The position numbers and the translations under genes are program-made. The notes beneath the pieces were generated by a model. That model ran no database searches. It was given only the letters and a program-made list of their open reading frames with translations, and was not told the DNA's origin. From Phycisphaerales bacterium (GTDB taxonomy: Bacteria; Planctomycetota; Phycisphaerae; Phycisphaerales; SM1A02), in assembly GCA_030748805.1 (NCBI GenBank), contig JASMLG010000045.1:1-47944 (forward strand): 47,944 nt of DNA, in the 5' to 3' direction. Shown here one piece after another: positions 32,025 through 39,732 of this stretch; position 1 is the stretch's first letter; each line of letters starts with the position of its first letter.

Positions 32025-33044
32025 TTAAATTAGAGAAGATGCAGCTTCAAAAGCGGCGATTTGAGTCGCTGAACCGTAGTGCTTTGATATTAAAGACGCT
32101 CCAGCCAACCCAATACTATTTGCGAAATCTCTGTCGTTAATCATTTTTTGAACTGGGCTCTCCCAGTCATCTACAGTAATTAGCGAGGTTTCTTCATCCA
32201 CAAGCATGTCGAAACCATCAATATTCGTTGCAACAACAGGAACTCCACTTTGCATCGACTCCAGCAATACTGTTCTAAGTGGCATAGTTTTCGAAGGAAG
32301 GATTACTAAATTAGTTTGTGTAATTAGAGAGCGAAGATCTCCTACGTCTCTTAAAAAAGTAACACGATCTAGCATCTTTAAATCCTTTACATCTCTCCAA
32401 ACTTTATGTTGTTTTTTTCCTACAAGTTCTATAAAAATATGGATTTCTCTGATTGCAGATAGTGCTTCTAAAATAGATCGAGTGTTTTTAATATTTCCTG
32501 TTGAGTCAAGAATGCAAACGCATTTTCTCTTTGTATTTTCAAAATCATCAACTCGTTTGGATGAAGTTACACCAAGCGGAACTAGTGACACTCGATCAGA
32601 TCCAACACGTTTTGAAATTGCTTGTTCAAAGGAAGGGGTTGTTGCTAACCACCTCCAGATGGGGGAGGAGGATTTAGTTCGTAACGCATCCTTCATCGAA
32701 ATAACTTCAGAAAGTAATTTTATGTCTAAAGTAGAAGATAAATCCAATGCAATTTTTTGAGCGTCCTTACCAAAGGAAACAACAGTGCTTACATTTGATT
32801 TTTCAAATTTTGATACTAAATCTTCTTTGCAATTTTTCTTGAGAGTCCATGGTGTTGGCATGGGTATACAAATCCGATTTGCAAGTGATATGTTTTTTTC
32901 ATAACTTGGTAAATCTTTTGATTGACTCGTTGGAATAACACGTAAAACACGATTCCCGTCGTTAATTAATCCAACAGTCAAGCGATTTAACATCGCATGC
33001 TCTTGCTCAAGACGATCTCTTGACATAATCATTGCGATTGTCAT
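32025..33044 (-). CDS. Glycosyltransferase (GT4-like)
   Basis: This 339-aa GT-B-fold protein has a weakly conserved N-terminal domain starting MTIAMIMSRDRLEQEHAMLN. The better-conserved C-terminal domain includes SLVPLGVTSSKR, FLRDVGDLRSLITQTNLVIL then PSKTMPLRTVLLESMQSGVP, VVATNIDGFDMLV. This is the retaining GT4 nucleotide-sugar site with its conserved Glu. Donor and acceptor are unknown. TAAAAT ends 6 nt before the ATG, predicting a leaderless mRNA. It is monocistronic, with a strong terminator. Confidence 0.82.
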   Translation of the reverse strand: MTIAMIMSRDRLEQEHAMLNRLTVGLINDGNRVLRVIPTSQSKDLPSYEKNISLANRICIPMPTPWTLKKNCKEDLVSKFEKSNVSTVVSFGKDAQKIALDLSSTLDIKLLSEVISMKDALRTKSSSPIWRWLATTPSFEQAISKRVGSDRVSLVPLGVTSSKRVDDFENTKRKCVCILDSTGNIKNTRSILEALSAIREIHIFIELVGKKQHKVWRDVKDLKMLDRVTFLRDVGDLRSLITQTNLVILPSKTMPLRTVLLESMQSGVPVVATNIDGFDMLVDEETSLITVDDWESPVQKMINDRDFANSIGLAGASLISKHYGSATQIAAFEAASSLI

Positions 33045-33050
33045 GGGTTG

Positions 33051-33056
33051 ATTTTA
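33051..33056 (-). promoter_or_regulatory. -10 element of the glycosyltransferase gene
   Basis: TAAAAT on the minus strand, 6-nt spacer, then ATG at 33044. The start codon would be base +1 of the mRNA. Confidence 0.5.
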
Positions 33057-33068
33057 CCTTGTGTTAAT

Positions 33069-33386
33069 TCAAACATCCTGTTGGGGTTTTAAATTAAAAA
33101 GATATTCCCATGAATAAATGCCAGCGGAGTGCCCATCAGAAAAAACAAATCTTACCGCATAGTTGCCAACGAGTTCTATATCTTCGATTGTAAGTGGACC
33201 ATTCCCATATATAGGAAGGACTGCAAGGGGATTATCTTTTAACTCTTCTAGAAGTTGTTTGGTATCTGCCGAAGGGGACATCTTCCTTAGAAAATCGACA
33301 GGGTAGAATGTTGATGTTCCATCGCCCCATTCGATATTTAGTCCAGTGTCGCGTTTAAGGTCAAGATGTTTTGGAGTTTGGCTCAC
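33069..33386 (-). CDS. DUF971 / GBBH-like N-terminal domain protein
   Basis: This 105-aa protein matches the short stand-alone DUF971 family, with LDLKRDTGLNIEWGDG, YPVDFLRKMSP and the C-terminal VRFVFSDGHSAGIYSWEYL. In eukaryotes this fold is the N-terminal domain of gamma-butyrobetaine hydroxylase; bacterial copies are often linked to Fe-S cluster assembly, but the role is unproven. I start at the GTG at 33386, giving M-SQTPKHLDL. TAGAAT ends 7 nt before it, and the longer ORF to 33503 runs through pyrF. Confidence 0.82.
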   Translation of the reverse strand: MSQTPKHLDLKRDTGLNIEWGDGTSTFYPVDFLRKMSPSADTKQLLEELKDNPLAVLPIYGNGPLTIEDIELVGNYAVRFVFSDGHSAGIYSWEYLFNLKPQQDV

Positions 33387-33413
33387 AGTACGGATTCTAC
33401 TATGATGCACTAT
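33387..33413. promoter_or_regulatory. Overlapping divergent promoters, DUF971 gene / pyrF
   Basis: The gap is 27 bases. Leftward, TAGAAT (complement of 33394-33399) ends 7 nt before the GTG at 33386. Rightward, TACTAT (33398-33403) ends 10 nt before ATG 33414. The hexamers overlap by two bases. Confidence 0.45.
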
Positions 33414-34262
33414 ATGACAACGTCTTCTCATCCTGCAGATCGACTTTCTTATGCAATCGACCGCGTTGACGCTCCTCTCTGCGTTGGAATTGACCCCGTC
33501 CAAGATAAATTGCCTTCCGAACTACAGGGGATGAAACAAATTGAAGGTATTGGTGAGTTTTGCAAGGGAATTATCGAAGCAGTTGCATCTATTGCTGCAG
33601 CAGTCAAATTTCAATCGGCATGTTTTGAGCGACTTGGTTCTAAGGGCATTGCATTGCTTGGTGACCTCCGGCAGTTGGCAAGTGATTCAGAGCTACAAAT
33701 TGTTCTCGATGCAAAGCGTGGTGATATTGGTATTAGCGCGGAACATTATGCAGCAGCAGCAACTGCTGACGGTCCATGTGATTGGATAACAGTAAATCCA
33801 TATTTGGGGATCGATGGAATTGTCCCATTTTTAGATGCAGGTCTGGGTGTCTTTTGCCTTGTGCGAACCTCAAATCCAAGTGGAGATGAAGTACAGAAAC
33901 AACTATTGCACGATTGCAGAACTGTATCGGATTCTATTGCTGACTTACTTGCAATAACTGGAAGCAACTATATTGGTAATTTAGGAATGAGCAGTTTGGG
34001 AGCAGTTGTTGGAGCAACGAAAACAGAAGAACTGATAGGTCTTCGTGATCGAATGCCTAAACAGATATTCTTAATGCCTGGCATAGGAGCTCAAGGAGCA
34101 ACTCCCAGTAGCGTGGAGTGTTGCTTTGGTGATGGATACGGCGCTCTAGTAACAGCTAGTCGCAGCGTAATTTACCCAGAATCAAATAAAGATTGGCAAT
34201 CAGATATATATGAAGCGGCAACTAAACTTGCAGGTGAACTAAAAGTAGTGGAAAATGAATAA
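33414..34262 (+). CDS. pyrF: Orotidine 5'-phosphate decarboxylase
   Basis: It makes UMP in the last step of de novo pyrimidine synthesis. The 282-aa enzyme belongs to the longer type (PyrF subfamily 2), with CVGIDPVQDKLP near the N-terminus and the catalytic motif VLDAKRGDIG. Later come DWITVNPYLGIDG and FLMPGIGAQGATP. I use the ATG at 33414; the ORF extends to 33366 but would overlap the DUF971 start. The last 8 bases overlap the start of the solute-binding protein gene. Confidence 0.93.
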   Translation: MTTSSHPADRLSYAIDRVDAPLCVGIDPVQDKLPSELQGMKQIEGIGEFCKGIIEAVASIAAAVKFQSACFERLGSKGIALLGDLRQLASDSELQIVLDAKRGDIGISAEHYAAAATADGPCDWITVNPYLGIDGIVPFLDAGLGVFCLVRTSNPSGDEVQKQLLHDCRTVSDSIADLLAITGSNYIGNLGMSSLGAVVGATKTEELIGLRDRMPKQIFLMPGIGAQGATPSSVECCFGDGYGALVTASRSVIYPESNKDWQSDIYEAATKLAGELKVVENE

Positions 34263-35799
34263 GACCGCTGTTTTTATTATAGGTTTTTGTTTAGCAGTTC
34301 TATTTGGTGTGCCGTTGTTGTTTCGTGGAGATAGTGATTCTCCTCCAAGTGATGCAGAGAAAGTTATTATTATTTCTCCACATAACGAACAAATACGACA
34401 CGAATTTGGACTAGGTTTTTCTAAGTGGCACCAAGAAAAGTTTGGACAACCAGCACAAGTTATTTGGTCAGTACCTGGTGGTACGAGCGAGATTAGACGT
34501 ATGTTGCAATCTCAATATACACATGCACTTGAAACTGGGAAAGAACCTGGTGGTGAAGCAGATTTAGTTTTTGGTGGTGGATCTTACGAGCATGGTGTTT
34601 TAAAAAAAACTATTAAGGTAAAACGCAAAGGCGAAGAAATTGCAACAACAATAAGCAAGCCCGCTATTTTTGAAAATGAACTTCTTGAAAAGGTTTATGG
34701 GGAAAATGTTATCGGTGATATAACGATTTATGACCCAGAAGGATATTGGTACGGTTTGGCGCTTTCGGGTTTTGGAATCGTCTATAACAATGAGGTTTTA
34801 GAGGACTTGCAGATTGAACAACCAACAACTTGGGATGAATTGTGTAATCCTAAACTTCTTGGAAAACTTGCACTCGTTAATCCAGCTCAGTCAGGGTCTG
34901 TTACAACAGCTTTTGAAGCAATACTAAAGAACTTAGGTTGGAAACGTGGGTGGCAGGTTTTACGTAGGGCTGCAGCAAACTCAAGATATTTTTCTGCAAG
35001 TAGTTTGAAGCCACCAGCTGACGTGAGTCAAGGTGATGCGGCTATGGGAATATGTATTGACTTCTATGGTCGTTATCAATCTCAGGCGGTTAAAAGTAGC
35101 GGTGGTGGTGAAAGGGTTGGTTATATCGATCCACCTAATGCAACAATGATTGACCCAGATCCGATTTCACTATTGAGGGGTGCTCCAAATGAAGAAATGG
35201 CATTGCGTTTTATTGAATATTGCATGACTAAGGAGGCACAGTCGCTTTGGCAATTTCAAGTTGATGATGGTATTGATGATGAACTTGGTCCAGATTCGTG
35301 GGAACTTAGAAGGATGCCAGTACGTCGTGAAATGTATTCTTTATATCTAAATAGAATGGTAGATAAAGTTAATCCATATAAAACTGCAAGACCCGCGCCG
35401 TTCCCTGACCGAAATATGAGGGCATTTATTGCACCTATTTTTAGTGCAATGGCTATGGATAATCATGAAGAACTTATTCGCGCTTGGAAAGCGATTATTT
35501 CTCATCCGTCATATCCAGACACTACTGAGTTAGTTACTGCTGAAGATGTTGATGACCAGGAACTAAAAGAAATGCTTGTTGCATTTGATTCAATGCCATT
35601 GATTCCTACAAACGAAGATGTAATGCTTTCTATGGATACACCAGAAGATCGAAAAACTTTGAAATACGGTTGGCTGCGTAACCAGTGGATTAATGAAGGG
35701 CTTTGGCATCTAGAAGATAATGGGAGTGCAGCCCTTAAGAGGAAAACTGCTGTATTCTTTAATCAGAATTATGAATCCATTATTAAAGAGAAACAATGA
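34255..35799 (+). CDS. Membrane-anchored extracellular solute-binding protein
   Basis: This 514-aa protein has an N-terminal membrane anchor (VFIIGFCLAVLFGVPLLF), then a type 2 periplasmic-binding fold of the AfuA/iron(III) or putrescine type. Visible are VIIISPHNEQIRHEFGLGFS, SGFGIVYNNEVLEDL, PTTWDELCNPKLLGKLALVN, and the sequence leading into FIEYCMTKEAQSLW. About 120 residues after that are an extra helical domain. No permease or ATPase gene is beside it. The ligand may be iron, polyamine or another small molecule. It overlaps pyrF and pncC (ATGA). Confidence 0.82.
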   Translation: MNKTAVFIIGFCLAVLFGVPLLFRGDSDSPPSDAEKVIIISPHNEQIRHEFGLGFSKWHQEKFGQPAQVIWSVPGGTSEIRRMLQSQYTHALETGKEPGGEADLVFGGGSYEHGVLKKTIKVKRKGEEIATTISKPAIFENELLEKVYGENVIGDITIYDPEGYWYGLALSGFGIVYNNEVLEDLQIEQPTTWDELCNPKLLGKLALVNPAQSGSVTTAFEAILKNLGWKRGWQVLRRAAANSRYFSASSLKPPADVSQGDAAMGICIDFYGRYQSQAVKSSGGGERVGYIDPPNATMIDPDPISLLRGAPNEEMALRFIEYCMTKEAQSLWQFQVDDGIDDELGPDSWELRRMPVRREMYSLYLNRMVDKVNPYKTARPAPFPDRNMRAFIAPIFSAMAMDNHEELIRAWKAIISHPSYPDTTELVTAEDVDDQELKEMLVAFDSMPLIPTNEDVMLSMDTPEDRKTLKYGWLRNQWINEGLWHLEDNGSAALKRKTAVFFNQNYESIIKEKQ

Positions 35800-36284
35800 T
35801 TCCATCAAATGCTAAGTTTGTAGGAGAATTGTTACAACGTTGTGGTGGAACTCTTGTGACGGCAGAGTCATGTACAGGCGGACTTATCGCTGAAAGTATT
35901 ACAACTATATCCGGCGCAAGTTCGTGGTATTTGGGTGGCTGGGTAACTTATTCCAATGAAATGAAAGTGTCTCAACTCAAAGTTTCAGAAGAGCTGTTGA
36001 AAGAGCATGGTGCTGTGTCATCACATGTAGCAAAAGCTATGTGTTTAGGAGCAAAGCAACAAAGTGACTCATTTGCTGCATTAAGCACAACAGGAATTGC
36101 TGGACCAACTGGGGGTACTTCTGAAAAGCCAGTAGGAACAGTTTATGTTGGATGTACTGTACAGAATGAAACTGAAGTCAGAAGTTTTTTGTTTAAAGGT
36201 AGTCGCAAAGAAGTTAAAGAGAAAACCGCCAACGCAGCATTTCAACTCTTGAGAGATATGCTATCGGATGACAATCATAGATGA
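35796..36284 (+). CDS. pncC: Nicotinamide-nucleotide amidohydrolase (CinA C-terminal)
   Basis: It deamidates nicotinamide mononucleotide to nicotinate mononucleotide in pyridine nucleotide salvage. The 162-aa stand-alone PncC domain has TAESCTGGLIAESITTISGA, GGWVTYSNEMK, and STTGIAGPTGGTSEKPVGTV. The N-terminal CinA pyrophosphatase domain is absent, which is common. Both ends overlap neighbours as ATGA. Confidence 0.92.
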   Translation: MIPSNAKFVGELLQRCGGTLVTAESCTGGLIAESITTISGASSWYLGGWVTYSNEMKVSQLKVSEELLKEHGAVSSHVAKAMCLGAKQQSDSFAALSTTGIAGPTGGTSEKPVGTVYVGCTVQNETEVRSFLFKGSRKEVKEKTANAAFQLLRDMLSDDNHR

Positions 36285-36742
36285 TGCAAGACAATGTATT
36301 TCTTGGTCTAGGAAGTAATCTAGATAATAGAAAGAGTTATTTAGAAAATGCGGTTTCACAACTTGATTCCAATGAATCAATTAATGTTTTAAAACGAAGT
36401 TCGATAATTCAGACAGAACCATTGGGCGATTTAGCACAACCTATGTTTTTAAATAGAGTGATAGAAATTGAAACTAGTTTATCTCCTAGTGCATTGCTTG
36501 ATGTTTGCCTAGAGATTGAGTTGTCTAATGATCGTGTGAGAGGTAAAAAGTGGGCACCGCGAACACTGGATGTTGATATCCTTTTTTATGGAAATGAAAT
36601 TGTAGATTCAGATGCTTTGAAAATTCCTCACCCTAGAGCACATCAACGACGTTTTGTACTTGAACCAATGGCAGAAATATCGCCTTTGTTTGAGCACCCA
36701 ATTATTAAAAAGACAATCTTTGCGATGCTACAACTTCTGTAG
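36281..36742 (+). CDS. folK: 6-hydroxymethyl-7,8-dihydropterin pyrophosphokinase
   Basis: It transfers pyrophosphate from ATP to the pterin in folate synthesis. It is 153 aa, with FLGLGSNLDNRKSYL, then EPLGDLAQPMFLNRV, the signature RGKKWAPRTLDVDILFYG and PHPRAHQRRFVLEPMAEI. The ATG overlaps the pncC stop (ATGA). No folP or folB is adjacent. It ends the pyrF operon. Confidence 0.94.
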   Translation: MMQDNVFLGLGSNLDNRKSYLENAVSQLDSNESINVLKRSSIIQTEPLGDLAQPMFLNRVIEIETSLSPSALLDVCLEIELSNDRVRGKKWAPRTLDVDILFYGNEIVDSDALKIPHPRAHQRRFVLEPMAEISPLFEHPIIKKTIFAMLQLL

Positions 36743-36799
36743 CATTCTCTGGTATTCTACGTAATCGTATTTAACAAAACTACATATATGGAGTCATAC

Positions 36800-38206
36800 A
36801 TGAAAATCCTCATTATTCTTACATCAATAGCACTTACACCATTCGCTATGGGGCATTCTGATTATTTCCCACCAGATCATCCTGATCACCCATCGGATCA
36901 CCCTGAACATCCAGCAGATCATCCTGATCACCCAGATCAATCTGGAGATGATTCTGACAATACAGAAAAAGCAGCAGAAGATAACACTGCAGCAACGGAA
37001 CAAGCGAAAGCGTTACTGACTAAGGTGCATGAAACCTATAAAAACGCTCCAATCTTAAAAGAAGAGGTTGCTCTTATGGTTCCAGCAATGATGCCAGGCG
37101 AAGAGCCAGAAACAATGAGATTGAGTTCATTATTTGGGAAAAAAAGCGGAACAATCAAAGCTGAAGATGAACTAGATGCTACATGGTTAGATGGCAACAT
37201 TTACCTCGTATTAGAAGGTAAGGACGAATCGTATGTAAAGTGTAAAGCAGAAACATTCAGTGTTGGATTAGATACAGCTTCAGGAGGTCGTGGTATGCCT
37301 GGGTTGTGGGCTCTTGCACTTAGAGAAAGTGATTCAATGGATGATTGGCTAGCATCCTTCTCCATGGGAATGCCAATGACATCAGTTGTTGGAGTTTCAA
37401 CCGAAAAGCAAGATGATGGCTCTTCATCAGAAATTATAGAATTGAAAACAATTATGGGTCCCGTACACATAACTGTTGACGAGAATAATACAGTTAGTCA
37501 TTTCTCAATTACTATGGTTAGACCTGGCATGCCAGAAATGAAAATCACTGCCACTGCTGATGTAACCTTTTTAGATGAAATGCCAAATATATCTTTTGAT
37601 GCTGGTGAAAGAAAAGAATATGGTTCAATGGAAGAATTGGCGACCGCTGGACAGGGTACGTTAGTTGGTTCCCCTGCGCCTGACTTTACTTTATCAAGAA
37701 TGGATGGATCGGGGGATGTGACGCTGTCTTCGCTCAAGGGCGAAGTTGTAGTTCTTGATTTCTGGGCAACATGGTGTGGTCCTTGCAAAAAAGGTCTGCC
37801 ATTTCTGGACGAATTTAATGATTGGGTTGAGGAGCAGGGACTAAAAGTTAATGTCTTTGCAGTAAACGTTTGGGAAGAAGGAAAAGACGATAAGGTTAAA
37901 AAGTTTTGGGCTGATAATGAATATAAGACAGCAGTATTAATGGGTAGTGATGATAAGAAGTTGACCGAGAACTACAAGATTACAGGTATCCCAACAACGG
38001 TTATAGTTGGAACTGATGGGAATGTGGTAAATCAACATAGCGGTTTTAGTGGTGGCGAATCTATGATTGCTGGACTTAAGGGTAGTGTTGGGAAAGCCCT
38101 TGGAATCCAAATCGAAGATAAGCCCACAAGCGATCACCCTGATCATCCTGACCATCCCGATCACCCTGACCATCCGGACCATCCCGATCATCCGGGGAAC
38201 AACTGA
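36800..38206 (+). CDS. Secreted thioredoxin-like (TlpA) protein with Asp-His-Pro tails
   Basis: This 468-aa protein has a signal peptide (MKILIILTSIALTPFAMG). Next comes an N-terminal tail rich in DHP/EHP triplets (about residues 19-47), then a lipoprotein-carrier-like beta domain (about 65-275), then a TlpA/AhpC-type thioredoxin domain with GSPAPDFTLSRMDG and the redox motif WCGPCKK. The last 25 residues contain seven uninterrupted DHP triplets. His/Asp-rich tails suggest binding of Zn, Cu or Ni in the periplasm. GGAG with a 6-nt spacer fixes the ATG at 36800 over 36788. It ends in a strong terminator. Confidence 0.85.
   Translation: MKILIILTSIALTPFAMGHSDYFPPDHPDHPSDHPEHPADHPDHPDQSGDDSDNTEKAAEDNTAATEQAKALLTKVHETYKNAPILKEEVALMVPAMMPGEEPETMRLSSLFGKKSGTIKAEDELDATWLDGNIYLVLEGKDESYVKCKAETFSVGLDTASGGRGMPGLWALALRESDSMDDWLASFSMGMPMTSVVGVSTEKQDDGSSSEIIELKTIMGPVHITVDENNTVSHFSITMVRPGMPEMKITATADVTFLDEMPNISFDAGERKEYGSMEELATAGQGTLVGSPAPDFTLSRMDGSGDVTLSSLKGEVVVLDFWATWCGPCKKGLPFLDEFNDWVEEQGLKVNVFAVNVWEEGKDDKVKKFWADNEYKTAVLMGSDDKKLTENYKITGIPTTVIVGTDGNVVNQHSGFSGGESMIAGLKGSVGKALGIQIEDKPTSDHPDHPDHPDHPDHPDHPDHPGNN
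36875..36934 (+). repeat. DHP/EHP codon repeat, N-terminal copy
   Basis: Imperfect repeats based on GAT-CAY-CCN encode PDHPDHPSDHPEHPADHPDH. The spacers (Ser, Ala) and codon choice vary, so the array is older or less regular than the C-terminal one. Confidence 0.7.
38132..38194 (+). repeat. (Asp-His-Pro)7 codon repeat, C-terminal copy
   Basis: Seven 9-bp units encode Asp-His-Pro in a row. Synonymous codons vary between units (GAT/GAC, CAC/CAT, CCT/CCC/CCG) while the amino acids do not, which suggests selection on the protein rather than fresh slippage. Confidence 0.8.
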
Positions 38207-38220
38207 TTCAGTTTAATGAA

Positions 38221-38253
38221 GATCTCGCAAGTATTTCTTGCGGGATCTTTTTT
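38221..38253 (+). terminator. Rho-independent terminator after the thioredoxin-like gene
   Basis: An 11-bp stem, GATCTCGCAAG and CTTGCGGGATC with one G-T wobble and a 5-nt loop, is followed by six T residues. The T-run includes the first bases of the dacB stop codon on the other strand. Confidence 0.9.
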
Positions 38254-39685
38254 AATTATTAATAGCTGCTTCTACAATTTCTTCCTGCATTTTTTTTACG
38301 CCTCTTACAGTTCCCTTTACACCGTTGGCAATAATGCAAAAAACTGTGGGTTTTTTGTTTTCAAAGAGAATGAATCCACTTAACGCACAGACACCTCTCA
38401 GGTATCCACTCTTTGCGTGAACAGTTGACCCGCTAAGATTAGTTTTCTTAAAACGATTGTCTAGGGTTCCATACCCTGGTGTTGCGAGGGATTTAACAAG
38501 GCGCTTTCCAACTGGATCTTCAACGTCGAAGGAAGCCAGCCATTTTGCTAAGGTTTGGGGATTGATTTTATTATCTCTACTCATTCCAGACCCATCGGCA
38601 ACAGTTAAAGTTGATCGGTTAACTCCAAGTCGTTGAAAAATTGCAGCTTCTACAACTTTTGCACCTTCGTCGAAAGTTCCTGATTGACCAGTTGTTGCGG
38701 CTGAAATTCTTTTTAATAATGCTTCAGAATACAGATTGTGACTGTCTGTGTTGCACCTTTTTAGCACAACTTCTAAAGGTGTGCTGTTCTCATAAATTAC
38801 ATGTCCAGTTACTTGTTTTGGTGATTCGTCAATGTGCCTAACTTTATTTACTTTAATCCCTTGATTACTTAAATGGCTTGCAAGTGTTTTTCCAAAGATT
38901 ATTGCAGGATCGTGAATGGCTACTTTTACGGGTTGCTTATGATTTGATTTTACGTTTCCTCTGGCTGTCATTTTGTTTGAGTTTGGGGTTCTAGCCACCC
39001 AGAAAGAAGATTTATTTGTTTTTCCAGTTTTTGAAGTTGTTTTGTTAATAAATGAAATCCAGTCCATCGGAGGAGCAATGTCTCCGAGATTGGCTGTTGT
39101 TCCGTTTCGTGGTGAGGGGAAGAAATGAACAACGTTTAAGTGATAATTTAGTCCAGAAACCTGCGCACAGTACCAATTGTTTATTTGGTCTGGTGGCCAT
39201 GAAGGATGTACAAAATTCCTATCAAAAATTCGATCATCGACAAATATAGTATCGATTTCCTTTATGTTTGAATTGATTACAGCATCAATCCATGGTTGAA
39301 ATTCTTGAGCAAGAATCGAGTTTTCGGTTGACCAGTCCGCTATTCCATTTAGTTCCGTGTCCCCAATTGTTGGGTCCCCGTCACCAATGACAATAAGATT
39401 ATTCCCATCAAGAACTAGTTTAGTTTTGAACTTAAACGATGGACCAAGAACATGTAATGCTGCTCCTGTGGTCAGCAATTTTTGGTTGCTTGCAGGGATC
39501 ATTATTCGAGAACCATCAATTGAAACCATCATTTCGTTTGTTTCAGTATCTATAATGCAAACCCCAACATGCCCACCATGAATTTCCGCTTTATCGACAA
39601 TTTCCTGTACATCTGACTGCAAGTCGCTGAGGACTGGGTTGGCGCAAGCCAAGAGTACGATAAGGGCAAATCGTAATAAAGTCAC
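38252..39685 (-). CDS. dacB: D-alanyl-D-alanine carboxypeptidase/endopeptidase (PBP4, S13)
   Basis: It trims or cleaves peptidoglycan cross-links. It is 477 aa from the GTG at 39685, which gives the clean signal MTLLRFALIVLLACANP. Active-site motifs: SxxK as SNQK (Ser66, Lys69), SxN as SHN in TDSHNLYSEALLKR, and KSG in VHAKSGYLRGV. The large insert between SxxK and SxN is typical of class C PBPs. An in-frame TTG at 39712 is an alternative start. LLAC could be a weak lipobox. It is divergent from ligA. Confidence 0.88.
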   Translation of the reverse strand: MTLLRFALIVLLACANPVLSDLQSDVQEIVDKAEIHGGHVGVCIIDTETNEMMVSIDGSRIMIPASNQKLLTTGAALHVLGPSFKFKTKLVLDGNNLIVIGDGDPTIGDTELNGIADWSTENSILAQEFQPWIDAVINSNIKEIDTIFVDDRIFDRNFVHPSWPPDQINNWYCAQVSGLNYHLNVVHFFPSPRNGTTANLGDIAPPMDWISFINKTTSKTGKTNKSSFWVARTPNSNKMTARGNVKSNHKQPVKVAIHDPAIIFGKTLASHLSNQGIKVNKVRHIDESPKQVTGHVIYENSTPLEVVLKRCNTDSHNLYSEALLKRISAATTGQSGTFDEGAKVVEAAIFQRLGVNRSTLTVADGSGMSRDNKINPQTLAKWLASFDVEDPVGKRLVKSLATPGYGTLDNRFKKTNLSGSTVHAKSGYLRGVCALSGFILFENKKPTVFCIIANGVKGTVRGVKKMQEEIVEAAINN

Positions 39686-39732
39686 AAGCGATTTATCGGC
39701 AGGGTGGCTCAATGGGCATTATCCTCTACGTA
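39686..39732. promoter_or_regulatory. Divergent promoter region, dacB / ligA
   Basis: The core GCATTATC reads CATTAT rightward (39717-39722, ending 10 nt before ligA ATG 39733) and GATAAT leftward (complement of 39718-39723). GATAAT ends 5 nt before the alternative TTG start of dacB. A second leftward candidate, GATAAA, ends 6 nt before the GTG at 39685. The rightward and leftward hexamers overlap by five bases. Confidence 0.4.

Noticed and set aside
32206..32760. Plus-strand ORF of 184 codons inside the glycosyltransferase gene
   Set aside because: Antisense shadow; Ser/Phe/Thr-rich with no family resemblance.
38132..38194. DHP-coding array as a CRISPR-like or plain DNA repeat
   Set aside because: Units are in frame, lack spacers and vary only at synonymous positions, so it is a protein repeat.
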